This document shows, one piece after another, positions 34,412-43,893 of a stretch of 64,000 bases of DNA. This stretch comes from Kaistella chaponensis (lineage in GTDB: Bacteria; Bacteroidota; Bacteroidia; Flavobacteriales; Weeksellaceae): NCBI RefSeq assembly GCF_900156725.1, contig NZ_FTOI01000004.1:1-64000 (forward strand). Reading direction: 5' to 3'. The first letter of the stretch is position 1. Each line of letters starts with the position of its first letter. The notes under the pieces were generated by a model, which saw only the letters and a list, made by a program, of their open reading frames with translations, ran no database searches and was not told the DNA's origin. Position numbers and translations under genes: made by a program.

Positions 34412-36529
34412 CTAAGCAAGCATTTTCTCCAAAATCTCACACGCAGATTTCGGTAAATTTGTTCCTGGTCCGAAAATGAAATCTGCGCCATTTTCGTATA
34501 AAAATTCATAATCCTGTTTTGGAATTACGCCGCCAACAACAATCGTAATGTCTTCTGCACCGAGTTTTTTTAATTCTGAAACCACTTCTGGAACGAGATA
34601 TTTATGTCCCGCTGCCAATGAAGACACGCCCAAAATATGGATATCATTTTCTACGGCCTGTTTCGCAACTTCTGCCGGAGTTTGAAACAATGGCGCAACA
34701 TCTACGTCAAATCCCATATCTGCGAACGCGGTGGCGACTACTTTTGCGCCGCGATCATGACCATCTTGTCCCATTTTCACGACCATGATTCTGGGTCTTC
34801 GTCCTTCATTTTCTTCAAATTTTTCGGCGAGTAAAAGTGCTTTTCCGAAATATTCATTTTTGCTTGCATTCATGGCGTAAACTCCTTGTATGGTTCTGAT
34901 ATTGGCTTTGTACCGTCCGAAACTTTCTTCCATTGCGTCGCTCATTTCTCCCAAAGTAACTCTTCTTCGAGCGGCTTCGATGCAAATTTGGAGGAGATTT
35001 CCTTCACCGGATTTTGCTGCTTCTTTTAATTGAGTTAAAATTTCTGTTGCAGATTCGCTGTTTCGGGTATTTTTAATGTGATCTAATCTTTCGATCTGTT
35101 TTCTTCGAACTTCGGAATTATCAATATCTAAAATCTCCAATTCCATTTGTTTTTGAGTCGATTGAAAAGAATTAACACCGATGATAAATTCTTCGCCACT
35201 GTCGATTTTCGCTTGTTTTTTTGCGGCGGCTTCTTCAATTCTCATTTTCGGAATTCCGGCTTCGATGGCTTTTGTCATTCCGCCTTCTTTTTCCACTTCT
35301 TCGATGAATTTCATGGCTTCCTCGATCATTTTTTGAGTCAGACTTTCCACCAAATGACTTCCACCCATTGGATCTACAATATCGCAAATTCCACTTTCCT
35401 GTTGTAAAATAATTTGGGTATTTCTTGCGATTTTTGCGGAATAATCGGTTGGTAAAGCGATGGCTTCATCGAGTGCATTCGTGTGCAAAGACTGTGTCCC
35501 GCCTAATGCAGCCGATAATGCTTCGATCGCGGTTCTGGTAATATTATTAAAAGGTTCCTGCTCTGTTAAGCTCCAACCTGAAGTTTGAGAATGCGTTCTT
35601 AAAGCTAAAGATTTTTGATTTTGAGGATTAAATTGCTGTAACAAATCTGCCCAGATAAAACGGGCGGCACGCATTTTTGCAATTTCCATAAAGTGGTTCA
35701 TTCCTACTGCCCAAAAAAAGGATAAGCGAGGCGCAAAATCATCGACTTTCATACCGGCTTTTATTCCTGTTCGCACATATTCTAAACCGTCCGCTAAAGT
35801 ATACGCCATTTCTAAAACTGGCGTCGCTCCAGCTTCCTGCATGTGATATCCGGAAATGGAAATCGAATTAAATTTAGGAATATTTTGAGCCGTATATTCA
35901 AAAATATCGGCGATGATTTTCATGGAAGGAGTTGGTGGATAAATGTAGGTGTTTCTCACCATGAACTCTTTCAAAATATCATTTTGAATTGTTCCCGACA
36001 ATTTTTCCTGAGAAACCCCTTGTTCTTCGGCTGCGACAATATAAAAAGCCAAAATCGGCAAAACCGCACCATTCATCGTCATGGAAACCGAGATTTCATC
36101 CAGCGGAATTTCATTGAATAAAATTTTCATATCCTCGATGGAATCGATGGCAACTCCAGCTTTTCCGACGTCTCCCTGAACTCTCGGATGATCAGAATCG
36201 TAACCACGATGTGTTGCCAAATCGAAAGCAACCGACAATCCTTTTTGTCCGGCTTTTAAATTTCTCCTGTAAAAAGCATTGGATTCTTCGGCCGTAGAAA
36301 ATCCTGCGTACTGGCGAATGGTCCAAGGTTTTTGAACGTACATCGTAGAATATGGTCCGCGTAAATAGGGCGCAATCCCGGCAGAATATTGCTTTTCCGT
36401 TAAAGTTTTGGAATCGTTTTCGGTGTAAGAAGATTTCATTTCCAAACCATCTTTTTCAAAAAAATAGGGAAGAGTGGCTTCCGATTTTAGGGAAAAGTCA
36501 GGATGAGTGTTTTTGATTTTGTGACGCAT
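34412..36529 (-). CDS. mutB: Methylmalonyl-CoA mutase, large (catalytic) subunit
   Basis: The 705-residue cobalamin enzyme interconverts methylmalonyl-CoA and succinyl-CoA in propionate metabolism. The barrel domain shows [63 protein letters not shown] and the [28 protein letters not shown] block. The C-terminal B12 domain has [29 protein letters not shown], the DxHxxG cobalt-His motif. Length is normal. The small-subunit gene that commonly precedes it is not adjacent: a terminator and prfA lie upstream. Confidence 0.95.
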   Translation of the reverse strand: MRHKIKNTHPDFSLKSEATLPYFFEKDGLEMKSSYTENDSKTLTEKQYSAGIAPYLRGPYSTMYVQKPWTIRQYAGFSTAEESNAFYRRNLKAGQKGLSVAFDLATHRGYDSDHPRVQGDVGKAGVAIDSIEDMKILFNEIPLDEISVSMTMNGAVLPILAFYIVAAEEQGVSQEKLSGTIQNDILKEFMVRNTYIYPPTPSMKIIADIFEYTAQNIPKFNSISISGYHMQEAGATPVLEMAYTLADGLEYVRTGIKAGMKVDDFAPRLSFFWAVGMNHFMEIAKMRAARFIWADLLQQFNPQNQKSLALRTHSQTSGWSLTEQEPFNNITRTAIEALSAALGGTQSLHTNALDEAIALPTDYSAKIARNTQIILQQESGICDIVDPMGGSHLVESLTQKMIEEAMKFIEEVEKEGGMTKAIEAGIPKMRIEEAAAKKQAKIDSGEEFIIGVNSFQSTQKQMELEILDIDNSEVRRKQIERLDHIKNTRNSESATEILTQLKEAAKSGEGNLLQICIEAARRRVTLGEMSDAMEESFGRYKANIRTIQGVYAMNASKNEYFGKALLLAEKFEENEGRRPRIMVVKMGQDGHDRGAKVVATAFADMGFDVDVAPLFQTPAEVAKQAVENDIHILGVSSLAAGHKYLVPEVVSELKKLGAEDITIVVGGVIPKQDYEFLYENGADFIFGPGTNLPKSACEILEKMLA

Positions 36530-36582
36530 TGTTCTTGGCTTTAGAGGAAGTAAAGTTACGTATTTTTGAAAAGTTATTTCAA

Positions 36583-36621
36583 TTAAAAAACCCTTTCAGC
36601 CTTTAAAAGGCTGAAAGGGTT
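36583..36621 (-). terminator. Strong terminator of prfA
   Basis: AACCCTTTCAGCCTTT and AAAGGCTGAAAGGGTT make a nearly perfect stem of up to 15 bp. On the minus strand a run of six T follows. It lies about 55 bases after the prfA stop and isolates the mutase gene from prfA. Confidence 0.9.
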
Positions 36622-36675
36622 GAGTAATAAAATTTTGAAATTGAGTTAAAGCAAATAAAATCAAACCTTCAAGGT

Positions 36676-37761
36676 TTAATAATTCTCTTCCTCGCCTTTC
36701 ATTTTCTCTGCATTTTCTGCCATAATTACGGCATCTATCATTTCCTGTAAATCGCCATTCATGTAAGCATCCAAATTGTACATGGATTTGTTCACACGGT
36801 GATCGGTAACTCTTCCTTGCGGATAATTATAGGTTTTTATTTTTGCAGAACGGTCGCCGGTTGAAACCATTGATTTTCTTTGTGCTGCAATATCTCCGAC
36901 TGATTTTTGAACTTCAATGTCGTATAATTTGGTTCGAAGCATTTCCATCGCCAATTCACGGTTTGCCAACTGAGAACGCGCCTGTTGACAAACAACCACC
37001 ATTCCTGAAGGTTTGTGAGTTAACTGCACTTTTGTTTCTACTTTATTTACGTTTTGTCCACCTGCACCGCCGGATCGGGAAGTTTGCATTTCGATATCGG
37101 CAGGATTGAGTTCAAAATCGATTTCTTCAGCTTCCGGAAGAACTGCAATGGTGATCGCAGAAGTGTGAACCCGTCCTTGAGATTCGGTTTCTGGAACACG
37201 CTGAACGCGGTGAACGCCGGATTCGAATTTCATAATTCCGTAAACACCGTCGCCTTCTATTTTTAAAATTAATTCTTTGTAACCTTTTGAAGCTTCGTTG
37301 GCATCGGTAATTTCGTGTTTCCAGCCTTTTGTTTTGAAGTACATTGCATACGCTCGGTAAACATCTTCCACAAAAATCGCGGCTTCATCACCACCAGTTC
37401 CGGCGCGAAGTTCTACAATTACGTTTTTATCATCGGTTGGATCTTTCGGGATTAAAAGGACTTTTAATTCATCTTCCAACCCTGGAATTTTATCCATGGC
37501 TTCGTATTTTTCAACTTTTGCCATTTCTACAAATTCTTTATCAGAACCGTCCGCAATTATTTCGTCGGATTCTTCTATCGTTTTTAAAGCTTGGGTGTAT
37601 TGATCGAAAACGGCAACAATTTTCCCCAAATCGCTGTATTCTTTATTTAAAACGGAATATTTTTTCTGATCAGAAATAATATCGGGTTGAATAATTAAGT
37701 CTGCTACTTCATTGTAGCGTTGTTTAATGGCTTCGAGTTTGGGTATAAGTGACTTTGACAT
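36676..37761 (-). CDS. prfA: Peptide chain release factor 1
   Basis: The 361-residue factor ends translation at UAA and UAG. The tripeptide anticodon is PET (190-192) in [20 protein letters not shown], the RF1 PxT type. The peptidyl-hydrolysis motif GGQ (234-236) is in [20 protein letters not shown]. The central acidic [18 protein letters not shown] is normal. A -7-like box TATCTTTG lies at 37781-37788 upstream. Together with prfH about 5 kb away, the window encodes two GGQ release factors. Confidence 0.97.
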   Translation of the reverse strand: MSKSLIPKLEAIKQRYNEVADLIIQPDIISDQKKYSVLNKEYSDLGKIVAVFDQYTQALKTIEESDEIIADGSDKEFVEMAKVEKYEAMDKIPGLEDELKVLLIPKDPTDDKNVIVELRAGTGGDEAAIFVEDVYRAYAMYFKTKGWKHEITDANEASKGYKELILKIEGDGVYGIMKFESGVHRVQRVPETESQGRVHTSAITIAVLPEAEEIDFELNPADIEMQTSRSGGAGGQNVNKVETKVQLTHKPSGMVVVCQQARSQLANRELAMEMLRTKLYDIEVQKSVGDIAAQRKSMVSTGDRSAKIKTYNYPQGRVTDHRVNKSMYNLDAYMNGDLQEMIDAVIMAENAEKMKGEEENY

Positions 37762-37814
37762 TTCTGAATTTTTGTGGTTGCAAAGATAGGGAAAAGATGG
37801 GAAGTTAGGAAGAG

Positions 37815-38010
37815 GGGAAGAGTCTGTTGAGTTTTTGAGTGGAAGAGTGATTGAGTTGAAGAGTCAAGTCAAAGAGTCCGAGTTTTGGGTTTCGATTTCT
37901 GGGTTTGAACTTGTCAATTCAAAATTCAGCAATCTCTATTTCTCAAACACTCAAACACTCGAATACTCAAATACACAAACACTCAAAAAACATTCAATCA
38001 CCAAACCACT
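37815..38010. repeat. Degenerate GAGT/ACTC repeat tract with inverted symmetry
   Basis: The left part is built of GAGT-containing units (GTTGAGTTTTTGAGTGG, AGAGTGATTGAGTTG, AGAGTCAAGTC). The right part is built of ACTC units (CAAACACTCAAACACTCG, AATACTCAAATACAC, AACACTCAAAAAACATTC). The two parts are roughly reverse complements and could form a long imperfect hairpin. A short open frame crossing it is a by-product. No gene is seen in 37762-38264; this tract, the family A element and two hairpins fill it. Confidence 0.55.
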
Positions 38011-38041
38011 AAAAAAAATGTCTAAAACAAGATGAATGGTC

Positions 38042-38166
38042 TTTTAGCCCGGATTGAAACGGCATCCTTTTTAGAGGAGGAACGACGAAAAAAAGATATA
38101 GTGGAAAGCCGGTGGAGATTGGTATGAAGCGACCCCGATAGCTATCGGGACTTCTTGCTCCTAAAA
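38042..38166 (+). repeat. Dispersed structured element, family A, copy 5 (with nested palindrome)
   Basis: TTTTAGCCCGGATTGAAACG, GCATCCTTTTT, a short central part, AAAAAAGATATAGTGGAAAGCCGG, a 43-base insertion, and GCTCCTAAAA. The ends TTTTAG and CTAAAA are complementary. The insertion contains the 16-bp palindrome at 38134-38149. Confidence 0.75.
38134..38149. repeat. Perfect palindrome CCCGATAGCTATCGGG
   Basis: A 16-base perfect palindrome. I recall this sequence as a frequent palindromic repeat in Bacteroidota genomes. Here it is nested between the last two conserved blocks of family A copy 5. Confidence 0.7.
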
Positions 38167-38199
38167 AAAAATCAGTTCCTAAAAAATTAGAAACTGATC
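38163..38199 (-). terminator. Terminator downstream of the small membrane protein gene
   Basis: On the minus strand ATCAGTTTCTA pairs with TAGGAACTGAT (one wobble) around a T-rich loop, followed by nine T. It overlaps the right end of the family A element. It serves the gene ending at 38265. Confidence 0.75.
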
Positions 38200-38222
38200 T
38201 GTATATATGATTTTGCTTTGCG

Positions 38223-38258
38223 ATTGCTTTTCCCGGAATTAAGGTGGGAAAGCAATGA
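38223..38258 (-). terminator. GC-richer hairpin directly after the small membrane protein gene
   Basis: ATTGCTTTCCC and GGGAAAAGCAAT (minus strand) form an 11-bp stem with one bulged base, seven bases past the stop codon. It has no T run and is followed by the real terminator at 38163-38199. It probably protects the 3' end of the message. Confidence 0.5.
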
Positions 38259-38264
38259 CATCAA

Positions 38265-38552
38265 CTAGTGATGACCGTGACTGTCGTGGCTGTGAAGAAA
38301 TGGACCGTGACCTTTTGGATCACTGAAAATTAATTCAACCCCCTCTTGTTCTGCCAATGTTTTTCTGCGAACGTCTTCTGGATCGAAAGGTTTAGTTTTA
38401 CCTAAATATTCCATTAATCCAGAGGTTAACCAAATTGGAATTACGTACCCGAAAAACATAAAAATACACCAAAAACCAATGAGGAACATGCATACGAAAT
38501 ATACGATCCAAAGGAATTGGTAGAAAGGCCAGAATGCTGATAACATCATCAT
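38265..38552 (-). CDS. Small two-helix membrane protein with His-rich C terminus
   Basis: The 95-residue protein has two adjacent hydrophobic helices (FWPFYQFLWIVYFVCMFLIG and FWCIFMFFGYVIPIWLTSGL). A charged part follows, then a His-rich end (FLHSHDSHGHH) that could bind metal. The family is not recognised. Three consecutive ATG codons begin the frame, so the exact start is uncertain by two residues. A very good promoter (38569-38598) and its own terminator make it monocistronic. Confidence 0.8.
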   Translation of the reverse strand: MMMLSAFWPFYQFLWIVYFVCMFLIGFWCIFMFFGYVIPIWLTSGLMEYLGKTKPFDPEDVRRKTLAEQEGVELIFSDPKGHGPFLHSHDSHGHH

Positions 38553-38568
38553 TGTAATAGATTTTAGG

Positions 38569-38598
38569 CAAAAATAGGATAAATTTTGCTTGCTGCAA
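38569..38598 (-). promoter_or_regulatory. Flavobacterial promoter of the small membrane protein gene
   Basis: On the minus strand TTG (38596-38598), 19 bases and TATTTTTG (38569-38576) match TTG-N17-23-TAnnTTTG. The start codon is 17 bases downstream of the -7 box. Confidence 0.75.
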
Positions 38599-38642
38599 AA
38601 GATTTACCGGTGATTTTTGTTATTTAAACTGATTTTAAATTT

Positions 38643-40250
38643 TTAATGGGCAATCGATTCGAAGAAATCATTTCCTTTATCATCTGAAATAATGAAAGCG
38701 GGAAAATTTTTGATTTCGATTTTACGAACAGCTTCCATGCCAAGTTCTTCGAAATCAACTACTTCTACAGAAGTGATGTTTTCTTTCGCTAAAACTGCTG
38801 CAGGTCCACCAATCGATCCTAAGTAAAACCCACCATATTTGTGACAAGCGTTTGTTACATCTTTGCTTCTATTTCCTTTGGCGAGCATAATCATACTTCC
38901 GCCATGAGATTGAAATTCGTCCACATAAACATCCATTCTTCCTGCAGTAGTGGGTCCGAAACTTCCGGAAGCCATTCCAGTTGGCGTTTTTGCGGGACCT
39001 GCGTAATAAATGGGATGGTTTTTGAAATATTCCGGCATTGGTTTTCCGGTGTCGAGCAATTCTTTGATTTTTGCGTGGGCAATATCTCTCGCTACAATTA
39101 AAGTTCCGTTGAGGCTTAATCGCGTTTTAATCGGATATTTTGATAGTTCCGCTAGAATTTCCGGCATCGGTTTGTTCAAATCGATGGTTACAGCTTCTTC
39201 TAAATGTGGTGGTGTTAAAGGTAAAAACTGTTTTGGATTGGTTTCTAATTGTTCTAAAAAGATTCCATCTTTGGTGATTTTTCCTTTGATGTTTCGATCG
39301 GCAGAACAGGAAACTCCCATTCCAACCGGACAACTTGCTGCATGACGCGGAAGACGAATTACTCGAACATCGTGGGTTAAATATTTCCCGCCAAATTGCG
39401 CTCCGATGGAACTTTCCTGGCAAATTTTCTGAACGCGTTTCTCCCATTCTAAATCCCGAAAAGCTTGTCCACCCATATTTCCTTCAGTTGGAAGATGATC
39501 GTAATATCCTGCGCTCGCTTTTTTCACCGCTGCTAAATTAGCTTCGGCAGAAGTTCCGCCAATCACAATCGCCAAGTGATAAGGAGGACAAGCTGCAGTT
39601 CCCAAATCCATAATTCGTTCTCGCACGAAAGTGTCTAAAGAATTTTCGTTCAGCAAAGATTTTGTTTTCTGATAAAGGAACGTTTTGTTGGCAGAACCGC
39701 CTCCTTTTGCTAAAAATAAAAATTTATACTCGTTTCCTGTTTCCGCATAAATATCAATTTGCGCCGGAAGATTGGAGCCCGAATTTTTTTCCTCGAACAT
39801 GGTTAAAGGAACGATTTGGGAATATCTTAAATTTCTTTTTTGGTAGGTGTTGTAAATTCCTTTGGAGATCCATTCTGCATCTGTTGAGCCTGTGTAAACG
39901 TTTTCTCCTTTTTTTGCGACACAAATTGCGGTTCCGGTATCTTGGCAAGAAGGAAGCGCTCCTTCGATGGCAACGGCTGCATTTTGCAATAAATTATAAG
40001 CAACAAAACGGTCATTATCAGTTGCTTCCGGATCTTCGATGATGTTTTTTAATTTCTGAAGATGAGAAGAACGCAGCATGAAGGAAACGTCGGCTAAAGC
40101 ATTTTCTGCTAAAAGTTCCAAGGCTTTTGGATCGATGGTTAAAATTTCCCGACCACCTAACATTTCTGTTTTTACGTATTCGGAACTCAATTTTTTATAT
40201 TGGGTCTCGTCTTTTAGAATTGGGTAAGGTTCTTGATAATGAAATTCCAT
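38643..40250 (-). CDS. fumA: Fumarate hydratase, class I (Fe-S)
   Basis: The 535-residue enzyme converts fumarate to malate using an oxygen-sensitive [4Fe-4S] cluster. Candidate cluster Cys are seen in [38 protein letters not shown] and [17 protein letters not shown]. The C-terminal half has [40 protein letters not shown] and C domains are fused in one chain of usual length. It is divergent from fumC, the oxygen-stable class II enzyme, so the two isozymes share one 324-bp control region. A -7-like box TATTTTTG is at 40270-40277. Confidence 0.95.
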   Translation of the reverse strand: MEFHYQEPYPILKDETQYKKLSSEYVKTEMLGGREILTIDPKALELLAENALADVSFMLRSSHLQKLKNIIEDPEATDNDRFVAYNLLQNAAVAIEGALPSCQDTGTAICVAKKGENVYTGSTDAEWISKGIYNTYQKRNLRYSQIVPLTMFEEKNSGSNLPAQIDIYAETGNEYKFLFLAKGGGSANKTFLYQKTKSLLNENSLDTFVRERIMDLGTAACPPYHLAIVIGGTSAEANLAAVKKASAGYYDHLPTEGNMGGQAFRDLEWEKRVQKICQESSIGAQFGGKYLTHDVRVIRLPRHAASCPVGMGVSCSADRNIKGKITKDGIFLEQLETNPKQFLPLTPPHLEEAVTIDLNKPMPEILAELSKYPIKTRLSLNGTLIVARDIAHAKIKELLDTGKPMPEYFKNHPIYYAGPAKTPTGMASGSFGPTTAGRMDVYVDEFQSHGGSMIMLAKGNRSKDVTNACHKYGGFYLGSIGGPAAVLAKENITSVEVVDFEELGMEAVRKIEIKNFPAFIISDDKGNDFFESIAH

Positions 40251-40269
40251 AGGTTGATTTTTGAGAGTA

Positions 40270-40277
40270 CAAAAATA
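40270..40277 (-). promoter_or_regulatory. Putative -7 box of fumA
   Basis: TATTTTTG on the minus strand matches TAnnTTTG, 20 bases before the ATG. No TTG at the right distance is found. Confidence 0.4.
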
Positions 40278-40413
40278 GATAATTTTTGGCGTGCTCCTTA
40301 AATTTATGATTGATTTTGATTGAAATTTATTATGGTTTAGAATTTTAGATTTGGGTAGAATTGATTAATTTTATAGAATAGAATTCTTCGGCGGTAAGAA
40401 AAACGAACTGAAC

Positions 40414-40566
40414 TTTTAGCCCCGATTGCAGCGGCATCCTTTTTTGTTATTGCGATTGCGGAAAATTTCAACAGATTGCTTCACTTTGTTCGCAATAACA
40501 AAAAAGATAGAGCGGAAAGCGGGTACGAATCTTCGAGCAATGCGAAAAATTTGTTGCTCCTAAAAA
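40414..40566 (+). repeat. Dispersed structured element, family A, copy 6
   Basis: TTTTAGCCCCGATTGCAGCG, GCATCC, then a perfect 16-bp apical hairpin (TTTTTTGTTATTGCGA with TCGCAATAACAAAAAA), GATAGAGCGGAAAGCGGG, a 32-base insertion and GCTCCTAAAAAA. It ends 8 bases before the fumC start codon, so it should be part of, or next to, the fumC leader. It is oriented like fumC. Confidence 0.8.
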
Positions 40567-40574
40567 ATAAAACA

Positions 40575-41957
40575 ATGAATTACAGAACAGAAAAAGACAC
40601 GATGGGCGATGTGCAGGTTCCTGCCGATAAATTTTGGGGCGCACAAACCGAACGTTCCCGAAATAATTTTAAAATTGGTCCGGAAAGTTCTATGCCGCAT
40701 GAAATTATTGAAGCTTTTGCTTATTTAAAGAAAGCTGCAGCTTTTACCAACGCAGATTTGGGTGTTTTGTCCAATGAAAAACGCGATATGATTGCAAAGG
40801 TTTGTGATGAAATTTTAGAAGGTAAGCTGAATGATCAATTTCCGTTGGTGATTTGGCAAACCGGTTCTGGAACGCAGTCGAATATGAATGTGAATGAAGT
40901 GATTTCCAATAAAGCGCACGTGAATAATGGCGGAATTTTGGGCGAAAAATCGGAGATTCATCCGAATGACGATGTGAACAAATCGCAAAGTTCGAATGAT
41001 ACTTTCCCGACTGCGATGCATATTGCGGCGTACAAAAAAGTCGTAGAACATACTTTGCCTTCCGTGGAAAAATTGAGGAATACTTTGCACGAAAAGGCAG
41101 AAAATTTTAAATCTATTGTAAAAATTGGAAGAACGCATTTAATGGATGCAACGCCGCTTACTTTGGGTCAGGAATTTTCTGGTTATGTGGCGCAATTGGA
41201 TTACGCGATGAAAGCAATTGGCAACACTTTGGATCATTTGCAGGAAATTGCATTGGGCGGAACTGCGGTTGGAACGGGTTTGAATACGCCGAAAGGGTAC
41301 GATGTTTTGGTGGCAAAATATATTTCTGAATTTACGGGACTTCCGTTTGAAACGGCACCCAATAAATTTGAAGCTTTAGCCGCACACGACGCAATTGTAG
41401 AAACTCACGGTGCGCTGAAACAATTGGCGGTTTCGCTTTATAAAATTGCGCAGGACATTCGGTTTTTGGCTTCTGGACCACGTTCTGGAATTGGGGAAAT
41501 TCATATTCCGGAAAATGAACCAGGTTCTTCCATCATGCCGGGAAAAGTAAATCCGACCCAAAATGAAGCAATGACGATGGTTTGCGCGCAGGTTTTAGGA
41601 AATGACACCACGATTTCTTTTGCAGGAACACAGGGAAATTTTGAACTCAATGTTTTTAAACCAGTAATGGCTTATAATTTTTTGCAATCTGCGCAACTTT
41701 TGGGTGATGCGTGTATTTCTTTTAATGATCATTGTGCAATTGGAATTGAACCCAATGAACCTCGAATTAAAGAATTGGTGGAGAAATCATTAATGTTGGT
41801 TACGGCTTTGAATACACATATCGGCTATGAAAACGCCGCAAAAATTGCAAAAACGGCCCATAAAAATGGGACGACTCTGAAAGAAGAAGCGGTGAATCTC
41901 GGACTTTTAACCGCTGCACAATTCGATGAGTGGGTGAAGCCGGAAGATATGGTTTAG
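40575..41957 (+). CDS. fumC: Fumarate hydratase, class II
   Basis: The 460-residue member of the fumarase/aspartase superfamily needs no Fe-S cluster. Motifs include [78 protein letters not shown], and the signature [16 protein letters not shown] with the catalytic Ser loop. The frame is open upstream to a TTG at 40476 inside the repeat element. The conserved N terminus [16 protein letters not shown] begins at ATG 40575, which I chose. It is followed by a terminator. Confidence 0.96.
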   Translation: MNYRTEKDTMGDVQVPADKFWGAQTERSRNNFKIGPESSMPHEIIEAFAYLKKAAAFTNADLGVLSNEKRDMIAKVCDEILEGKLNDQFPLVIWQTGSGTQSNMNVNEVISNKAHVNNGGILGEKSEIHPNDDVNKSQSSNDTFPTAMHIAAYKKVVEHTLPSVEKLRNTLHEKAENFKSIVKIGRTHLMDATPLTLGQEFSGYVAQLDYAMKAIGNTLDHLQEIALGGTAVGTGLNTPKGYDVLVAKYISEFTGLPFETAPNKFEALAAHDAIVETHGALKQLAVSLYKIAQDIRFLASGPRSGIGEIHIPENEPGSSIMPGKVNPTQNEAMTMVCAQVLGNDTTISFAGTQGNFELNVFKPVMAYNFLQSAQLLGDACISFNDHCAIGIEPNEPRIKELVEKSLMLVTALNTHIGYENAAKIAKTAHKNGTTLKEEAVNLGLLTAAQFDEWVKPEDMV

Positions 41958-42007
41958 AACAGACGAATAGAGGATAGATAAAAGAGGAAAGACTTTTGTT
42001 CAGTGTA

Positions 42008-42038
42008 AAAAACTTTGGGAATTTCCAGAGTTTTTTTT
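42008..42038 (+). terminator. Terminator of fumC
   Basis: AAACTTTGG pairs with CCAGAGTTT (one wobble) around GAATTT, followed by eight T. A second perfect stem, TTGATCATC (42057-42065) with GATGATCAA (42079-42087), lies just beyond and may belong to the convergent recN transcript. The rest of the gap to recN holds nothing recognisable. Confidence 0.85.
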
Positions 42039-42167
42039 GATATAAAAATGAAGAAATTGATCATCCCAAACTAATTGCGATGATCAAAACTTTATCATTT
42101 TTAAAGTTTGTTTTAAAATAAATTGCTGAAAATCAATTAAGTATAAGATTTAAAAATTGATAAAATA

Positions 42168-43817
42168 TTATTTCATCAACTCTTTTGCCTGAGAAATTGC
42201 AGCATCGGTAATCTTGCTTCCAGAAAGCAATTGTGCGATTTCCTGCAGTTTTTCTTCCTGATCCAAGGGAATAATCGTGGATTGCGTTTTGCCAGAAATT
42301 TCTCTTTTCAGCACCTTGTAATTGTTATTTCCTTTTGCTGCAACTTGTGCAAGATGCGTAATGACGATGAGTTGCATGTTTTCCGACATTTCCTTCATCA
42401 CATTTCCCATTTCTTCAGCGACTTTTCCGGAAACTCCGGTGTCGATTTCGTCTAAAATTAAGGTAGGAAGTTCGGCATTTTCAGCCATCAGTTTTTTAAT
42501 CGAAAGCATTACTCTCGAGCGTTCTCCACCAGAAATTGCAGTTTGTATCGGTTTCAAAGGAAAGCCAGAATTCGCCTGAAACAATAATTGAATATGTTCT
42601 TTCCCGAATGCTGTGAGATTTTCTAGATGAGTTAACTGGATTTCAATTTTAGCTTTTTCTAGTCCTAACTGATGAAGCAATTGTTCTGTTTTTTTAACGA
42701 AATTTGGAATTGATTTTTTTCTGTTTTCAGAGAGAATTGCCGCGGTTTTTTCTAATTTTTCAGAAGCGGTTTCAATTTTTTTCTCCAGTTTCGAAATCAC
42801 ATTTTCCAAATCTGCAAAACCTGTTTGTTCACGCTCTAGCTGATCCCGCATTTCAATTAATTCCGCCACAGAATTCACTTTATGCTTCAGAAATAAGGCA
42901 TTCATTTTATTAAGTTGCACCGTTAAATCCACAAGCGTTTCTGGATTGGTTTCCATGTTTTCGGCTTCATTTTGCAGATCGAAAACAAGATCTTTTAATT
43001 CGACGAAATTTTCTTCAAATCTTTGGTTAAGTTTTGAGTATTGATGGGACAAAGCGGCAACTTTGGCGAGTTTATTTTTAATATCCAGCAGAGAATCTAA
43101 AACACCAATTTCTTCCTGATCCATTTTTGTGAAGATCAATGAAAGATTTTCTACAATGGTTTCTGAATTTTCCTGTCTGCTCAATTGATTTTGAATGTCT
43201 TCTAAATCAAATTCATCCAAGTTTAATTCGGTTAATTCTTCCAGTAAAAAATTTTTGTAATCATTTTCTTTATTCCCTTCAGAAAGTTGAATTTTATAAT
43301 CCGCAAGTTCTTTTACCAATTTTTTATAGGCGAAAAAATCTTCCTGATAATTAAAAATGAGTGTTTTATTTTTAGAAAGTCCATCGATCATTTTGAATTG
43401 ATATTCCTCATCAAAAAGATTAGAAGTTTCAAATTGGGAATGAATATCAATTAATTTTAAAGAAAGAATTTTGAGGGTTTCCAAAGTTACAGGAACATCA
43501 TTTATAAATGCACGGGATTTTCCTGTTGGCAAAATTTCTCTGCGAATAACGGTATTGATGTCGAAATCCAAATCATTTTCCTCAAAGAAACTTTTAAAAT
43601 GATCATTCACTATAAATTCGGCTTCAACGACACTTTTAGTTTCAGAACTTTGAATGGATTTTACATCGGCTCTTTCACCCAAAATTAAACGCAGCGCTCC
43701 GAGGATAATCGATTTTCCCGCACCGGTTTCTCCCGTAATTACCTGTAAACCTTTGTTCAAAGTAATTTCGAGGGAATCAATGAGCGCAAAATTTTGAATA
43801 AAAATTCTTGAAAGCAT
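42168..43817 (-). CDS. recN: DNA repair protein RecN
   Basis: The 549-residue SMC-like ATPase acts in double-strand-break repair. Walker A GETGAGKSIILGALRLILGERAD follows the N-terminal LSRIFIQNFALIDSLEI. A long coiled coil spans about residues 150-370. The ABC signature is ISGGERSRVMLSIKKLM and Walker B is LPTLILDEIDTGVSGKVAEEMG. Length is normal. It is the last gene of the bamD-rpoZ-coaBC-porD-recN series on this strand, 76 bp after porD. Confidence 0.96.
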   Translation of the reverse strand: MLSRIFIQNFALIDSLEITLNKGLQVITGETGAGKSIILGALRLILGERADVKSIQSSETKSVVEAEFIVNDHFKSFFEENDLDFDINTVIRREILPTGKSRAFINDVPVTLETLKILSLKLIDIHSQFETSNLFDEEYQFKMIDGLSKNKTLIFNYQEDFFAYKKLVKELADYKIQLSEGNKENDYKNFLLEELTELNLDEFDLEDIQNQLSRQENSETIVENLSLIFTKMDQEEIGVLDSLLDIKNKLAKVAALSHQYSKLNQRFEENFVELKDLVFDLQNEAENMETNPETLVDLTVQLNKMNALFLKHKVNSVAELIEMRDQLEREQTGFADLENVISKLEKKIETASEKLEKTAAILSENRKKSIPNFVKKTEQLLHQLGLEKAKIEIQLTHLENLTAFGKEHIQLLFQANSGFPLKPIQTAISGGERSRVMLSIKKLMAENAELPTLILDEIDTGVSGKVAEEMGNVMKEMSENMQLIVITHLAQVAAKGNNNYKVLKREISGKTQSTIIPLDQEEKLQEIAQLLSGSKITDAAISQAKELMK

Positions 43818-43893
43818 ATTTTGAAAAAATCAGTTACGAAATTGCGAATTGAATTCCGAACTGTAAATTTAAGATTTTTAAACAGAAATCAAT

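Noticed and set aside
37835..38035. 66-codon open frame on the plus strand downstream of prfA's start
   Set aside because: It runs through the GAGT/ACTC repeat tract; the repeated NTQTLEYSNTQTL is a translation of the repeat, not a protein.
39010..39447. Open frames of about 100 codons opposite and within fumA
   Set aside because: They are shadows of the fumA frame, in which all Fe-S cysteines and signature blocks are intact.
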